In this document: positions 16,246 through 24,562 of the stretch, piece by piece | Layout: each line of letters opens with the position of its first letter | Numbering within the stretch: position 1 is the first letter of the stretch | The notes under the pieces: model-generated | Database searches by the model: none | What the model was told of the DNA's origin: nothing | Seen by the model: the letters and a program-made list of their open reading frames with translations, nothing else | NCBI GenBank assembly: GCA_902806175.1 | Contig: CADCVQ010000157.1 | Span: forward strand, 1-46,779 | Reading direction: 5' to 3' | Length of the DNA stretch: 46,779 nucleotides | Source: an uncultured Solirubrobacteraceae bacterium | Lineage (GTDB): Bacteria > Actinomycetota > Thermoleophilia > Solirubrobacterales > Solirubrobacteraceae | Position numbers and translations under genes: made by a program

Positions 16246-17985
16246 ATGGCAGGTTTGGACGGCGGCCCCCCCGCGCCGGCGCAGTTCCCGCCCCCGGTCG
16301 ATTCGCGAGGCGAGTTCATCAAGCACGGCCTCGATCCCGAGGACGAGCTGATCGAGGTCGGCGTCGCGATCGTCGGCGGCGGCACCGCGGGACTGTCGGC
16401 CGCCAACCGCCTCCTGCAGCTGCTGGCCGACGACGAGGAGCTGCTCGAGTCGCTCGGCGAGGTGCCAATCGCCGTCATCGAGAAGGCCAAGACCTGCGGC
16501 GGACACAACCTGTCGGGCGCGGTCATGCGCCCGGGGCCGCTGCAGGAGCTCTTCCCGGACGTCTCACGCGAGCAGTGGCGCGAGGAGGGCTTCGCCTTCG
16601 GCGAGGTCGACAAGGAAGCCGTCTACCTCATGCCCTCGGCGACGAAGGCCCTGAAGATCCCGACGCCGCCGCCGTTCAAGAACCACGGCAACGAGGTCGT
16701 CTCCGTTGCGGCGCTCGCGCGCTACCAGCAGCGCGTCGCCGAGGAGGCGGGCGCCTACGTCCTCACGGAGACCGCCGCCACGCAGCTGATCGTCGAGGAC
16801 GGCGCGGTCGTCGGCGTGCGCTCGGGCGACAAGGGCCGCGGCAAGCAGGGCGAGGAGCTGCGCAACTTCGAGCCGGGCACCGACGTCAAGGCGAAGTTCA
16901 CCGTGCTCGCCGAGGGCTGCTGGGGCCATCTCACCGGCGCCGCGATCGGCGAGTTCGGTTTGGGCGACGGGCGCGAGCCGCAGGTCTGGGAGCTCGGCGT
17001 CAAGGAGGTCTGGAAGGTTCCCAAGCCGCTGGACCGCCTGATCCACACGGTCGGGCCGTGGCCGCTGAAGCTCAAGGCGAAGTACGGGCAGATCGGCGGC
17101 ACCTGGCTGTATCCGATGAAGGACGAGAAGAGCGGCGACGACCTCGTCTCGATCGGCTTCGTCCTCGACCTCGAGTACGCCGACGCGACGACGTCCGCCC
17201 ACGACCTGCTGCAGCAGTTCAAGCTGCACCCGCTCGTGAGGGAGATCCTCGAGGGCGGCGAGCGCGTCAGCTGGGGCGCGAAGGCGCTGCCGGCCGGTGG
17301 CTGGTGGTCGATGCCGAAGCTCACGATGCCGGGCGCGCTGCTCGTCGGCGACGCGGGCGGCATGGTCGACACGGTGGCTCTGAAGGGCGTGCACCACTCC
17401 GTGCTGTCGGGCAAGCTCGCGGGCGAGGCGATCTACGCGGCGCTCAAGCGCGGTGACGCAGACCTCGAGTCCTACGAGCAGGCGGTCGTCGCCTCGTCGA
17501 TCGGCGAGGAGCTCTACGAGGTCCGCAACACGCGCCAGCCCTTCCAGAAGGGATTTCTGCGCGGCGGGCCGCTCGTGAACCTCATGATCCTCACGAAGGG
17601 GCGCTTTCCGGGCGGGCGCTGGAAGTGGCATCGCAACGACGAGCGGCCGGTGTTCATCGGCGACACGAAGGACGGCTATCCCAAGCCCGACGGCGAGTAC
17701 ACCTTCGACAAGCTCTCATCGGTCTACATCACCGGCAACGCGACCCGCGACGACGCGCCGAACCACATCCGCGTGCAGAAGCGCGTGCCGCGCGAGGTCG
17801 CGGAGACGTGGGCGTGGATGTGCCCCGCCGGCGTCTACGAGATCCCCGAGGACGCGCCCGCGAAGGGGCCGGTGGACGTGGTCGTGAACTACACCAACTG
17901 CGTGCAGTGCGGCGCGATCACGGCCAAGGGCGGGCGGTTGACGACGCCCGAGGGCGGCGACGGGCCGCTGTATCAGAACACGTAG
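16246..17985 (+). CDS. ETF:quinone oxidoreductase (FixC/ETF-QO family)
   Basis: 579-residue peripheral membrane flavoprotein that oxidises ETF and reduces the quinone pool. N-terminal FAD site VAIVGGGTAGLSAANRL; the middle contains GGWWSMPKLTMPGALLVGDAGGMVDTVALKGVHHSVLSGK, typical of ETF-QO. The C-terminal ferredoxin-like part has CPAGVYE (Cys526) and NCVQCG (Cys552, Cys555). The classical fourth ligand at the C-x2-C-x2-C position is Ile558, so only three of four [4Fe-4S] cysteines are apparent. ATG 3 nt after the etfA stop, so it is the third gene of the etf operon. Without the cluster it may act like FixC. Confidence 0.9.
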   Translation: MAGLDGGPPAPAQFPPPVDSRGEFIKHGLDPEDELIEVGVAIVGGGTAGLSAANRLLQLLADDEELLESLGEVPIAVIEKAKTCGGHNLSGAVMRPGPLQELFPDVSREQWREEGFAFGEVDKEAVYLMPSATKALKIPTPPPFKNHGNEVVSVAALARYQQRVAEEAGAYVLTETAATQLIVEDGAVVGVRSGDKGRGKQGEELRNFEPGTDVKAKFTVLAEGCWGHLTGAAIGEFGLGDGREPQVWELGVKEVWKVPKPLDRLIHTVGPWPLKLKAKYGQIGGTWLYPMKDEKSGDDLVSIGFVLDLEYADATTSAHDLLQQFKLHPLVREILEGGERVSWGAKALPAGGWWSMPKLTMPGALLVGDAGGMVDTVALKGVHHSVLSGKLAGEAIYAALKRGDADLESYEQAVVASSIGEELYEVRNTRQPFQKGFLRGGPLVNLMILTKGRFPGGRWKWHRNDERPVFIGDTKDGYPKPDGEYTFDKLSSVYITGNATRDDAPNHIRVQKRVPREVAETWAWMCPAGVYEIPEDAPAKGPVDVVVNYTNCVQCGAITAKGGRLTTPEGGDGPLYQNT

Positions 17986-18025
17986 CGCCGTCGGCGCCGC
18001 GCGCACGGCGATCGCCGGCGTGCGG

Positions 18026-18070
18026 GGTGTGACGAACAACCGTCGTCAGACGACGATCATTCGACACACC
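18026..18070. repeat. 45-bp palindromic element, copy 3
   Basis: Outer arms GGTGTG-A-CGAA and TTCG-A-CACACC; inner CGTCG (18041) and CGACG (18051), the latter pair extended to CGTCGT/ACGACG. Offsets are identical to copies 2 and 4. It lies 40 nt after the ETF-QO stop and 50 nt before the next start. Confidence 0.85.
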
Positions 18071-18119
18071 GCCCGCGCGCCGCGCAACTCCAAGGTCCCC
18101 GCGTTGTCCCTACCAGCGC

Positions 18120-18878
18120 ATGCGCCGCACCCAGCTGCTTGTCACCCTCATCGCCCTCGCCGCGTCGGCACCCTCCTCGTACGCGCAGACGGCGACGCCC
18201 CAGGCACAGACCAAGCCGCCCAGCCTCCGGGCCGCCCTGGACTCCTGCGTCACGAGCCCGCTGCCGATCAAGCGCGTCGCGACGTTCGTCGGCTCGATGC
18301 CGGCACACCCCGACGCAGAACGGATGCGGATTCGCTTCGACCTCGAACGACGCCGGCCGGGCGAGCGCTGGCAGCGCATCCGGGCGCCGGGCTTCGGTAC
18401 CTGGGAGCGGTCGGCTGCGAACGTCGCCGGGTTCATCTTCCGCAAGCGCGTCAACGGCCTCTGGGTGCCGGCGAGCTACCGCGCGCGCGTGCGCTTTGCG
18501 TGGATCGCACGCGACGGCTCGATTGTCAGGCGCGCGCACGCGCGCACCCCCGCCTGCGCGCAGCCCGACCTGCGTCCGAACCTCGTCCCCGCCACGTTGA
18601 CGGCGATCCTCGACGCTCAGCCCGGCATCGCGATCTACACGCTCGTCGTGCGCAACACCGGCCGCTCGGCCGCGAGCGCGTTCAGCGTGCGGGTGGGGTC
18701 CGGCAGCGCCGAGCTCGGCTCGCTCGATCCGGGCGAGAGCCACACCGTGGCGGTGCTGGCTCCGGCATGCCATCCGGGCGAGACGATCGTCGCGGGCGTG
18801 GATGCCGACCGCCGCGTCGAGGAGTCCGTCGAGCACGGCAATGTGACGCGCAGGCGCTGCCCGCTGGCAGTCGCCTGA
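18120..18878 (+). CDS. Secreted protein with C-terminal CARDB-like domain
   Basis: 252 residues with a signal peptide (MRRTQLLVTLIALAASAPSSYAQ, cleavage likely after YAQ). The first domain contains repeated RIRF/ARVRFAWI beta-strands and a Cys pair (about residues 43 and 145). The second, about residues 150-252, reads PDLRPNLVPATL...YTLVVRNTGRSAASAFSVRVG...LGSLDPGESHTV, the Ig-like CARDB/APHP pattern for extracellular adhesion or substrate presentation. ATG chosen because the signal peptide starts there; a TACCAG box is 4 nt upstream. Partner unknown. Confidence 0.75.
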   Translation: MRRTQLLVTLIALAASAPSSYAQTATPQAQTKPPSLRAALDSCVTSPLPIKRVATFVGSMPAHPDAERMRIRFDLERRRPGERWQRIRAPGFGTWERSAANVAGFIFRKRVNGLWVPASYRARVRFAWIARDGSIVRRAHARTPACAQPDLRPNLVPATLTAILDAQPGIAIYTLVVRNTGRSAASAFSVRVGSGSAELGSLDPGESHTVAVLAPACHPGETIVAGVDADRRVEESVEHGNVTRRRCPLAVA

Positions 18879-18904
18879 GCGTCCGTAACGCGCGGGGCGC
18901 TCGA

Positions 18905-18910
18905 TAGACT
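18905..18910 (+). promoter_or_regulatory. -10 box of rpmE (leaderless type)
   Basis: TAGACT ends 10 nt before the ATG at 18921, without a ribosome-binding site. Confidence 0.45.
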
Positions 18911-18920
18911 GGTCAGCACC

Positions 18921-19136
18921 ATGAAGACCGACATCCATCCTGAGTACGTCGCCTCACACGTCCGCTGTACGTGTGGCAATGAGTTCACGACGCGCTCGAC
19001 CCAGGGCGAGATCCATGTCGAGATCTGCTCGAACTGCCATCCGTTCTACACGGGCCGTCAGAAGCTCGTCGACACCGGTGGCCGCGTCGACCGCTTCAAG
19101 CGCCGCGCCGCCCGGCGCCAGGCCCCCTCGCAGTAA
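18921..19136 (+). CDS. rpmE: 50S ribosomal protein L31, zinc-binding form
   Basis: 71 residues. It opens with [10 protein letters not shown] and contains the zinc-ribbon cysteines Cys16, Cys18, Cys36 and Cys39 (VRCTCGNEF and [12 protein letters not shown]), so it is the Cys-containing L31 (C+) that is used when zinc is sufficient. The C-terminal tail is basic ([10 protein letters not shown]). It heads the group rpmE-DUF1385-(antisense gene)-prfA-prmC-tsaC, a conserved translation-related neighbourhood. Confidence 0.95.
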   Translation: MKTDIHPEYVASHVRCTCGNEFTTRSTQGEIHVEICSNCHPFYTGRQKLVDTGGRVDRFKRRAARRQAPSQ

Positions 19137-19151
19137 CCACGACGGCACGGC

Positions 19152-20174
19152 ATGGACGCCGCGCAGCCGGAACCTGATCGGCAGGCGCCGCTGGAGGCGC
19201 TCGTCGCCTCCAGCGACGCGCCCGTCGGCGGGCAGGCGGTGCTCGAGGGCGTGATGATGCGCGGCGTCTCGACGTGGGCCGTCGCCGTGCGCATGCCGTC
19301 GGCCGAGCAGGTCGCGGGCGGGCGCCGCATGGCCGGCGACGAGGCTGCGCGCGGCGCGATCCGCGTGCAGAGCTTTGCGCTCGTCTCGGTGCTCAAGCGC
19401 CATCGCCGGCTGCGCCTGCCGGTCATCCGCGGCGTCGTCGCGCTCGGCGAGTCGCTGAAGCTCGGGCTCGGCGCGCTGAACATCGCCGTCAACGCGCAGG
19501 CACCCGCGGGCGAGAAGGAGGTCTCGCGCGTGACCTGGGCGGGCACCGTCGTGCTCGCGCTGGCGATGGCGATCGGGCTGTTCTTCCTGCTGCCGGTCGG
19601 CATCGCAAGCCTGTTGCGCGACTGGCTGCCCAACTCGATTGTCTTCGTGATCGTCGAGAAGCTCATCCGGATCACGATCTTCCTTGCCTACCTGTGGGCG
19701 ATCTCGCGGCTGAAGGACCTGCAGCGCGTCTTTCAGTACCACGGCGCCGAGCACAAGACGATCTCCTGCTACGAGGCCGGCATGGCGCTCACACCCGAGA
19801 ACGCGCAGCGCTTCAGCCGCCTGCACCCGCGCTGCGGCACGAGCTTCCTGCTGATCGTGATGATCGTCGCCGTCGTCGTCTTCGCGCCGTTGGGCACGCC
19901 CGCCTGGTACTGGCTGCTGATCTCGCGCGTCGTCGGCATCCCGCTCGTCGCGGGGCTGGCCTTCGAGGTCATCAAGTGGTTCGGCCGCAACCGCTCCAAG
20001 CGCTGGGCGCGGATCCTCATGACGCCCGGGATGAAGCTTCAGCTGCTGACGACGCGCGAGCCCGACCTCGCGCAGCTCGCCGTCGCGATCGCGGCGCTCG
20101 AGGCGGTGCTCGCCGTCGAGTCGCCCGGCGATGCCGACGACGAGGAGCGCATCGGCATGGAGGTCGTCGCCTGA
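19152..20174 (+). CDS. DUF1385 membrane protein (YqhQ-like)
   Basis: 340-residue integral membrane protein of unknown function. The N-terminal soluble part has the family signature GGQAVLEGVMMRG and VSVLKRHRRLRLPVIRGVVALGESLKLG. Three to four membrane helices follow (about residues 134-157, 160-180, 230-255, 258-275) with the conserved loop RVFQYHGAEHKTISCYEAG and LHPRCGTSFLLIV. Its location between rpmE and prfA is conserved across many Gram-positive genomes. Start ATG is 15 nt after the rpmE stop, so likely cotranscribed. Confidence 0.9.
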   Translation: MDAAQPEPDRQAPLEALVASSDAPVGGQAVLEGVMMRGVSTWAVAVRMPSAEQVAGGRRMAGDEAARGAIRVQSFALVSVLKRHRRLRLPVIRGVVALGESLKLGLGALNIAVNAQAPAGEKEVSRVTWAGTVVLALAMAIGLFFLLPVGIASLLRDWLPNSIVFVIVEKLIRITIFLAYLWAISRLKDLQRVFQYHGAEHKTISCYEAGMALTPENAQRFSRLHPRCGTSFLLIVMIVAVVVFAPLGTPAWYWLLISRVVGIPLVAGLAFEVIKWFGRNRSKRWARILMTPGMKLQLLTTREPDLAQLAVAIAALEAVLAVESPGDADDEERIGMEVVA

Positions 20175-20188
20175 GCGACGGCCTGTAT

Positions 20189-20252
20189 TAGTGGGTCGCC
20201 CAGGAACGTTGTGCCCGAGGTTTCGGGTGCAACGTTTGTGGACGGCCCACTA
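20189..20252. terminator. Long two-part hairpin between convergent genes
   Basis: Outer arms TAGTGGG (20189) and CCCACTA (20246) enclose an inner stem AACGTTGTGCCCGA (20205-20218) against TCGGGTGCAACGTT (20223-20236), 12 Watson-Crick pairs plus two G-T, loop of 4. It lies between the DUF1385 stop (20174) and the stop of the opposite gene (20250), so a bidirectional terminator is likely. Confidence 0.6.
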
Positions 20253-20570
20253 GCCGCGCTCGCGCCGGCGGCGCTGCGCCAGGAGAAATCCCGTCACGCC
20301 GGCCGCCAGCACGCCAAGCGCGAGCAGCAGCACCGCCCAGCGGCTCGGATTGCGCGCCAGGGTCGCGATCAGGCCCACGCCGACGATCGTCGCGCCGGCG
20401 ATCACGGCCGCCGGCCGGCGCAGCCACCGGCGCATGCGCTCGAGCGCCTCGTCGAGCTCGGGATCGCGCTCGGGCTCGTGCTCCACGTCGCGGTTGCCCT
20501 GGCGACCGCGCAGGATCAGCAGCGTCAGGGCGATGCAGCCGAGCAGGACGATTGCGGCGATGACGGGCAC
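20250..20570 (-). CDS. Small membrane protein, function unknown
   Basis: 106 residues with an N-terminal helix ([20 protein letters not shown]), a charged middle with [23 protein letters not shown], and two further helices (about residues 52-70 and 76-96) before a basic end RRRRERG. Topology is probably three transmembrane segments. It is antisense to the surrounding rpmE/prfA genes, separating DUF1385 from prfA, so it splits an otherwise conserved operon. No family recognised. Confidence 0.65.
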   Translation of the reverse strand: MPVIAAIVLLGCIALTLLILRGRQGNRDVEHEPERDPELDEALERMRRWLRRPAAVIAGATIVGVGLIATLARNPSRWAVLLLALGVLAAGVTGFLLAQRRRRERG

Positions 20571-20637
20571 GTCGCAAACGCTAGTGGTCGGCCCGTCCGG
20601 ATGACGTGCTTGACCGCCCGCTACGGCGCGCCTCGTC

Positions 20638-20643
20638 TACCCT
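20638..20643 (+). promoter_or_regulatory. -10 box of prfA (leaderless type)
   Basis: TACCCT ends 8 nt before the ATG at 20652. It gives prfA-prmC-tsaC their own promoter, in keeping with the interrupting antisense gene. Confidence 0.45.
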
Positions 20644-20651
20644 CGGCTTCG

Positions 20652-21698
20652 ATGATCGAACGACTTGTCGACCAGATCGAGGCGCGGTTCGGGGATGCCC
20701 AGCGCGAGATGTCCGACCCCGAGATCCACGGGGATCGTCAGCGTGCGGCCGCGGCCGGTCGCAACTACCGCCAGCTCGAGGCCGCGGCGAAGCTCGCCGA
20801 GGCGTGGCGGCGCGCGGTCGACGACGAGGCCGGCGCCCGCGAGATGCTCGCCGAGGACGAGGACCCCGAGATCCGCGAGATGCTGACCGCCGCGCGCGCA
20901 CAGATCGAGCGCGTCGAGCAGGAGATCCGCCTCGCGCTCGTCGAGCGCGACCCCAATGACGACAAGAACGTCATCATCGAGATCCGCGCCGGCGCAGGCG
21001 GCGACGAGGCGAGCCTCTGGGCGGCCGACGTGTTTCGGATGCTCACGAAGTACGCCGAGCGGCGCGGGCTGTCGGTCGAGCTGCTCGAGAGCTCCGAGGG
21101 CGCCTTCACGTTCGCGATCAAGGGCGAGGGCGCCTACTCGATCTTCAAGTTCGAGGGCGGCACGCACCGCGTGCAGCGCGTTCCGGCGACCGAGTCCCAG
21201 GGCCGCGTCCACACGTCGACGGCGACCGTCGCCGTGCTGCCCGAGGCCGACGACGTCGACGTCCAGATCGACCAGAACGACCTGCAGATCGACGTCTACC
21301 GCTCGTCTGGGCCGGGCGGGCAGTCGGTCAACACGACCGACTCGGCGGTGCGGATCACGCACAAGCCGACCGGGATCGTCGTGTCGATGCAGGACGAGAA
21401 GTCCCAGCTGCAAAACCGTGAGCGCGCGATGCGCGTGCTGCGCGCGCGTCTCTACGAGCAGGCGCTCGCCGAGCAGCAGGCCGAGCTCGCGGCCGACCGC
21501 CGTTCGCAGGTCGGGACCGGCGAGCGCGCCGAGAAGATCCGCACCTACAACTACGGCGAGCGGCGCGTCAAGGACCACCGCATCAACCTGCTCGTGCACA
21601 ACCTCGACGAGGTCCTCGAGGGCGCGCTCGACGAGTTCACGGCGGCGCTGCAGGCTGACGAGAAGCGCCGTGTGCTGGAGCTTCAGGCCACGGCGTAG
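20652..21698 (+). CDS. prfA: Peptide chain release factor 1
   Basis: 348 residues; recognises UAA/UAG in the ribosomal A site and triggers peptide release. The RF1-specific PAT anticodon-like motif occurs in [23 protein letters not shown], and the catalytic GGQ is at residues 222-224 in [17 protein letters not shown]. Ends with the usual [11 protein letters not shown]. The open frame extends upstream, but that part is antisense to the small membrane gene; the ATG at 20652 gives the standard N-terminus. Followed by prmC, which methylates the Gln of GGQ. Confidence 0.95.
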   Translation: MIERLVDQIEARFGDAQREMSDPEIHGDRQRAAAAGRNYRQLEAAAKLAEAWRRAVDDEAGAREMLAEDEDPEIREMLTAARAQIERVEQEIRLALVERDPNDDKNVIIEIRAGAGGDEASLWAADVFRMLTKYAERRGLSVELLESSEGAFTFAIKGEGAYSIFKFEGGTHRVQRVPATESQGRVHTSTATVAVLPEADDVDVQIDQNDLQIDVYRSSGPGGQSVNTTDSAVRITHKPTGIVVSMQDEKSQLQNRERAMRVLRARLYEQALAEQQAELAADRRSQVGTGERAEKIRTYNYGERRVKDHRINLLVHNLDEVLEGALDEFTAALQADEKRRVLELQATA

Positions 21699-21722
21699 GA
21701 CGCGCCCGGGCGGCGGCGGCCC

Positions 21723-22565
21723 GTGAGCGCCTTCGGCGGCGCCACCGTTGGCGAGGCGCTGGACTCCGCCGTGATCGCGATCGCCGCCGCGGGCTCCGAG
21801 ACGCCGCGCCTGGATGCCGAGGTGCTGCTCGCGGCGGCACTCGGGATCGATCGCACGGCGCTGTTCCTCGACCCCGGCCGCGAGGTGAAGGGACATGCCG
21901 TGCGCAGCTTCCAGGACGCGGTGCGCCGGCGCTCGGCGGGGCGCGAGCCTGTCGCCTACATCACCGGCACGCGCGGATTTCGCCACATCGACCTTGCGGT
22001 CGACGCGCGCGTGCTCGTGCCGCGGCCGGAGACCGAGCTGCTCGTCGAGGTCGCGCTGCAGCTCGTCGCCGCGGGTGCGCGGGTGGTCGACGTCGGCACC
22101 GGCAGCGGCGCCGTGGCGCTGGCGCTCGCGAGCGAGCGCCCGGACCTTCACGTGGTGGCGACCGACATCAGCGCCGACGCGCTGGCGGTGGCGCGCGCCA
22201 ACGCCGACCGGCTCGGGCTGGGCGGCGTCGTGTTCGCCCACGGCGATCTGCTGGCCGGGGTGGGGGAGGCCGACGCCGTGCTGTCCAACCCGCCGTACGT
22301 CGCCGAGGCGCAGCGCGCGACGCTTGCGCCGGAGATCACGCGCCACGAGCCGCCGGGCGCGCTCTTCGCCGGCGACGACGGGCTGGACGTCATCCGGCGA
22401 CTCGTGCCCGCCGCGGCAGATGCGGGTGCGCGGCTGCTGGCGATCGAGCACGGGCAGGGGCAGGCGGCGGCGGTCGCGGCGCTGATCGGGGAGGCGGGCT
22501 TCGTCGACGTCGAGGCGCGGCGTGACCTCGCCGGCATCGAGCGCGTGGTGGTCGGCCGCCGGTGA
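21723..22565 (+). CDS. prmC: Release factor glutamine methyltransferase
   Basis: 280 residues; SAM-dependent N5-methylation of the GGQ glutamine of RF1/RF2. N-terminal five-helix domain to about residue 80, SAM motif DVGTGSGAVALAL, and the amide-binding NPPYV motif in LSNPPYVAEAQRATLAPEITRHEPPGALFAGDDGLD. GTG start, 24 nt after prfA. Its stop overlaps the GTG of the next gene (GTGA), consistent with coupled translation. Confidence 0.94.
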   Translation: MSAFGGATVGEALDSAVIAIAAAGSETPRLDAEVLLAAALGIDRTALFLDPGREVKGHAVRSFQDAVRRRSAGREPVAYITGTRGFRHIDLAVDARVLVPRPETELLVEVALQLVAAGARVVDVGTGSGAVALALASERPDLHVVATDISADALAVARANADRLGLGGVVFAHGDLLAGVGEADAVLSNPPYVAEAQRATLAPEITRHEPPGALFAGDDGLDVIRRLVPAAADAGARLLAIEHGQGQAAAVAALIGEAGFVDVEARRDLAGIERVVVGRR

Positions 22566-23209
22566 CAGTCGACGCCGAGGCGTTTGAGCAGTGCATCGCG
22601 GGCGGCGGCGTCGTGGTCTTCGCGGCGGACACCGTATACGGACTGGCGTGCGATCCCGAGTCGCCGGCGGCGGTCGCGCGCCTGTACGAGCTGAAGGGGC
22701 GTGCGCCGCAGAAGCCCGCGGCGGTGATGTTCTTCTCCCTGGACCGCGCGCTCGCGGCGCTGCCGGAGCTCGGGAGGAACACGCGCGCGGTGCTCGGCGC
22801 GGTGCTGCCCGGTGCCGTCACGGTGCTCGTCGAGAACCCGCGCGGGCGCTACCCGCTCGCGTGTGGGCCGCGTGATCCGGCAGACCCGGCGCTGCTTGCG
22901 CGCCCGATGCTGCTCGGGCTGCGCGTGCCTGCCGCGACGGGCCTGGAGGCCGTTGCGCTACCGGTGCTGCAGTCCAGCGCGAACCTCGCGGGAGGACCCG
23001 ACGCGCGCAGCCTCGACGAGGTTCCGGAGGCGATCCGCGCCGGCGCCGACCTCGTGCTCGACGGCGGCACGCTACCCGGCACGCCGTCGACCGTCGTCGA
23101 CCTCGGGCGCTACGACGAGCAGCGGCAGTGGGACGTTCGCCGCGAGGGTGCCATGTCCGCCGATCAGATCGCGGACGTGATCGAGAACGTGCCGTGGGAC
23201 CGGCCGTGA
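22562..23209 (+). CDS. tsaC: L-threonylcarbamoyladenylate synthase (Sua5/YrdC/YwlC)
   Basis: 215 residues. Makes threonylcarbamoyl-AMP from Thr, bicarbonate and ATP, first step of t6A37 tRNA modification. YrdC-domain motifs: GGVVVFAADTVYGLACDPES, LYELKGRAPQKPAAVMF (Lys and Arg for the nucleotide) and LGLRVPA, then LQSSANLAGGPDARSLDEVPE. Short single-domain form (TsaC) without the Sua5 C-terminal domain. Third gene after prfA-prmC; its stop is 2 nt from that of the convergent ATPase gene. Confidence 0.92.
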   Translation: MTVDAEAFEQCIAGGGVVVFAADTVYGLACDPESPAAVARLYELKGRAPQKPAAVMFFSLDRALAALPELGRNTRAVLGAVLPGAVTVLVENPRGRYPLACGPRDPADPALLARPMLLGLRVPAATGLEAVALPVLQSSANLAGGPDARSLDEVPEAIRAGADLVLDGGTLPGTPSTVVDLGRYDEQRQWDVRREGAMSADQIADVIENVPWDRP

Positions 23210-23210
23210 C

Positions 23211-24362
23211 CTAGTCGCCTCGCGCGCCCGCGAAGCCGAAGGCGACGCCGCGCGGCCGTTCGGGCTCGCGCCCGTCGGCGACCTCGTAGAGCTCGGCGAG
23301 CGTCATCGGCCGCAGCACCTCGCGTTCGACGCCGCGCGCCGCGAGCCAGGCCGTCGCCTCCGGCGCGCTGAACGGCTCGAACGCTACGCTCGCCCAGCAG
23401 CGACCGGGACGGTGGACCGCCGGGTGCAGCCGCCCGAGCGGCTCGTTCGTCGTCACGAGCAGGACGCACTTCACCCCCTGGCCGAGCATGCCGTCGGTGA
23501 GGTTCAGCACGCGCGAGAGGCCCTGGCCGGTCTCTGAGCGCGCCGACGCGGACATCAGCTCGCCGGCGTCCTCGAGCACGATCAGCCGCCAGTCCGGCTC
23601 GTCCTCGCCGGCGCGCGCCGCGGCGACCTCCATGAGGTAGCTCGTCCCGGCCAGGAAGCGCTCCGGGTCGGTGACGTAGTGGGCAGAGCACCACGGCTGC
23701 CAGCTGCGCACGAGCGCGCGCAGCGCGTGCGTCTTGCCTGTTCCGGGCGCGCCGTGCCAGAGCAGCAGGGCCCCCGCACCCGGCTCGCGCGCGGCCACGA
23801 GCCGCTCGACGGCTGTGCGAACGGGAGCCGGATAGTTGCCGGCCACCCGCTTCCACTTCGGCGACTCGATCCGCCGCCGGCGCATCTCGATGCCGCGACC
23901 GGCACTCGTCCAGAAGTGCACCGGCACGCGGCGGTCGACACGCGGCTCGCGCCGCAGGCGCCCGGCGAGCGCCTTCGCCGCGCGCCTTGCCTGCTCGGCG
24001 CTGCCGGCGGCGACGACGATCTCGCAGGTTCCGTCGTGGCTGACGAGCAGCGCAAGCTCGCCGCCGGGCAGCGTCAGCACGACGTCGTGCGCCTTCTCGC
24101 CGGCCCACGAGAGCTCGACCGCGCCGAGCGTCTGCAGGCCGCCGATCTGCGCCTTGACGCGCGGCACCTGACGGCGGTGCACGAACGTGAGTCCGCGCCG
24201 CTGCAGCCCACCGAGAAACAGCGCGGCGCAGCCGTCGTGGGCCCAGTGCTCGGACGCGTCGCAGGCCGCGATGCTCACGGGCAGGCCGAGTTCGCGCAGG
24301 AGCAGGCGCTCCTCGCGAGCGCAGGTCAGCGACGTCTGGGAGTTGTGCACGCGGGTCGGCAT
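23211..24362 (-). CDS. AAA ATPase with DUF5925-like N-terminal domain
   Basis: 383 residues. The N-terminal 170 residues match the actinobacterial DUF5925-type domain as I know it. An AAA module follows: Walker A GAPGTGKTHA (about 204-213), Walker B LIVLEDAGE (about 260-268), sensor 1 LLVTTNEP and an arginine in HPAVHRPGRCW. Such ATPases remodel proteins or DNA; the target is not known. The ATG is preceded by a tRNA-like sequence. Convergent with tsaC. Confidence 0.8.
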   Translation of the reverse strand: MPTRVHNSQTSLTCAREERLLLRELGLPVSIAACDASEHWAHDGCAALFLGGLQRRGLTFVHRRQVPRVKAQIGGLQTLGAVELSWAGEKAHDVVLTLPGGELALLVSHDGTCEIVVAAGSAEQARRAAKALAGRLRREPRVDRRVPVHFWTSAGRGIEMRRRRIESPKWKRVAGNYPAPVRTAVERLVAAREPGAGALLLWHGAPGTGKTHALRALVRSWQPWCSAHYVTDPERFLAGTSYLMEVAAARAGEDEPDWRLIVLEDAGELMSASARSETGQGLSRVLNLTDGMLGQGVKCVLLVTTNEPLGRLHPAVHRPGRCWASVAFEPFSAPEATAWLAARGVEREVLRPMTLAELYEVADGREPERPRGVAFGFAGARGD

Positions 24363-24366
24363 GGCA

Positions 24367-24462
24367 GGTCGCCTGGAGGAGTCGAACCTCCGGCTGGCCG
24401 GCCGTGCGCGCTTAAGTCTCGTCGCCGCGCACGCGCCGACCGGTGCCCCTCCGCGGGGCGAC
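24367..24462 (-). tRNA. tRNA-like sequence, degenerate (tRNA-Leu UAA-like?)
   Basis: On the minus strand a 6-bp acceptor stem (GTCGCC with GGCGAC) and a perfect T arm GGAGG-TTCGACT-CCTCC are spaced as in a 95-nt type II tRNA. GCG/CGC can form a D-stem, and AGACTTAAG resembles the UAA anticodon loop. However, the anticodon stem does not pair (a different GTGCGCG/CGCGCAC stem forms instead) and no CCA is encoded. Probably a decayed tRNA or a tRNA-mimicking leader of the ATPase gene, not a working tRNA. Confidence 0.3.
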
Positions 24463-24562
24463 GAATATGTGGGTCGGTCGCTGGACGCAGCTCATGACGT
24501 GCTTCTGACGGTAGCTGAGCGCAGATGGATTCGCCAGCTCAGCGGCGGCGAGACGCGGCGCG

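Noticed and set aside
20637-22451. 604-codon minus-strand frame over prfA and prmC
   Set aside because: Antisense to two genes with clear catalytic motifs; biased composition.
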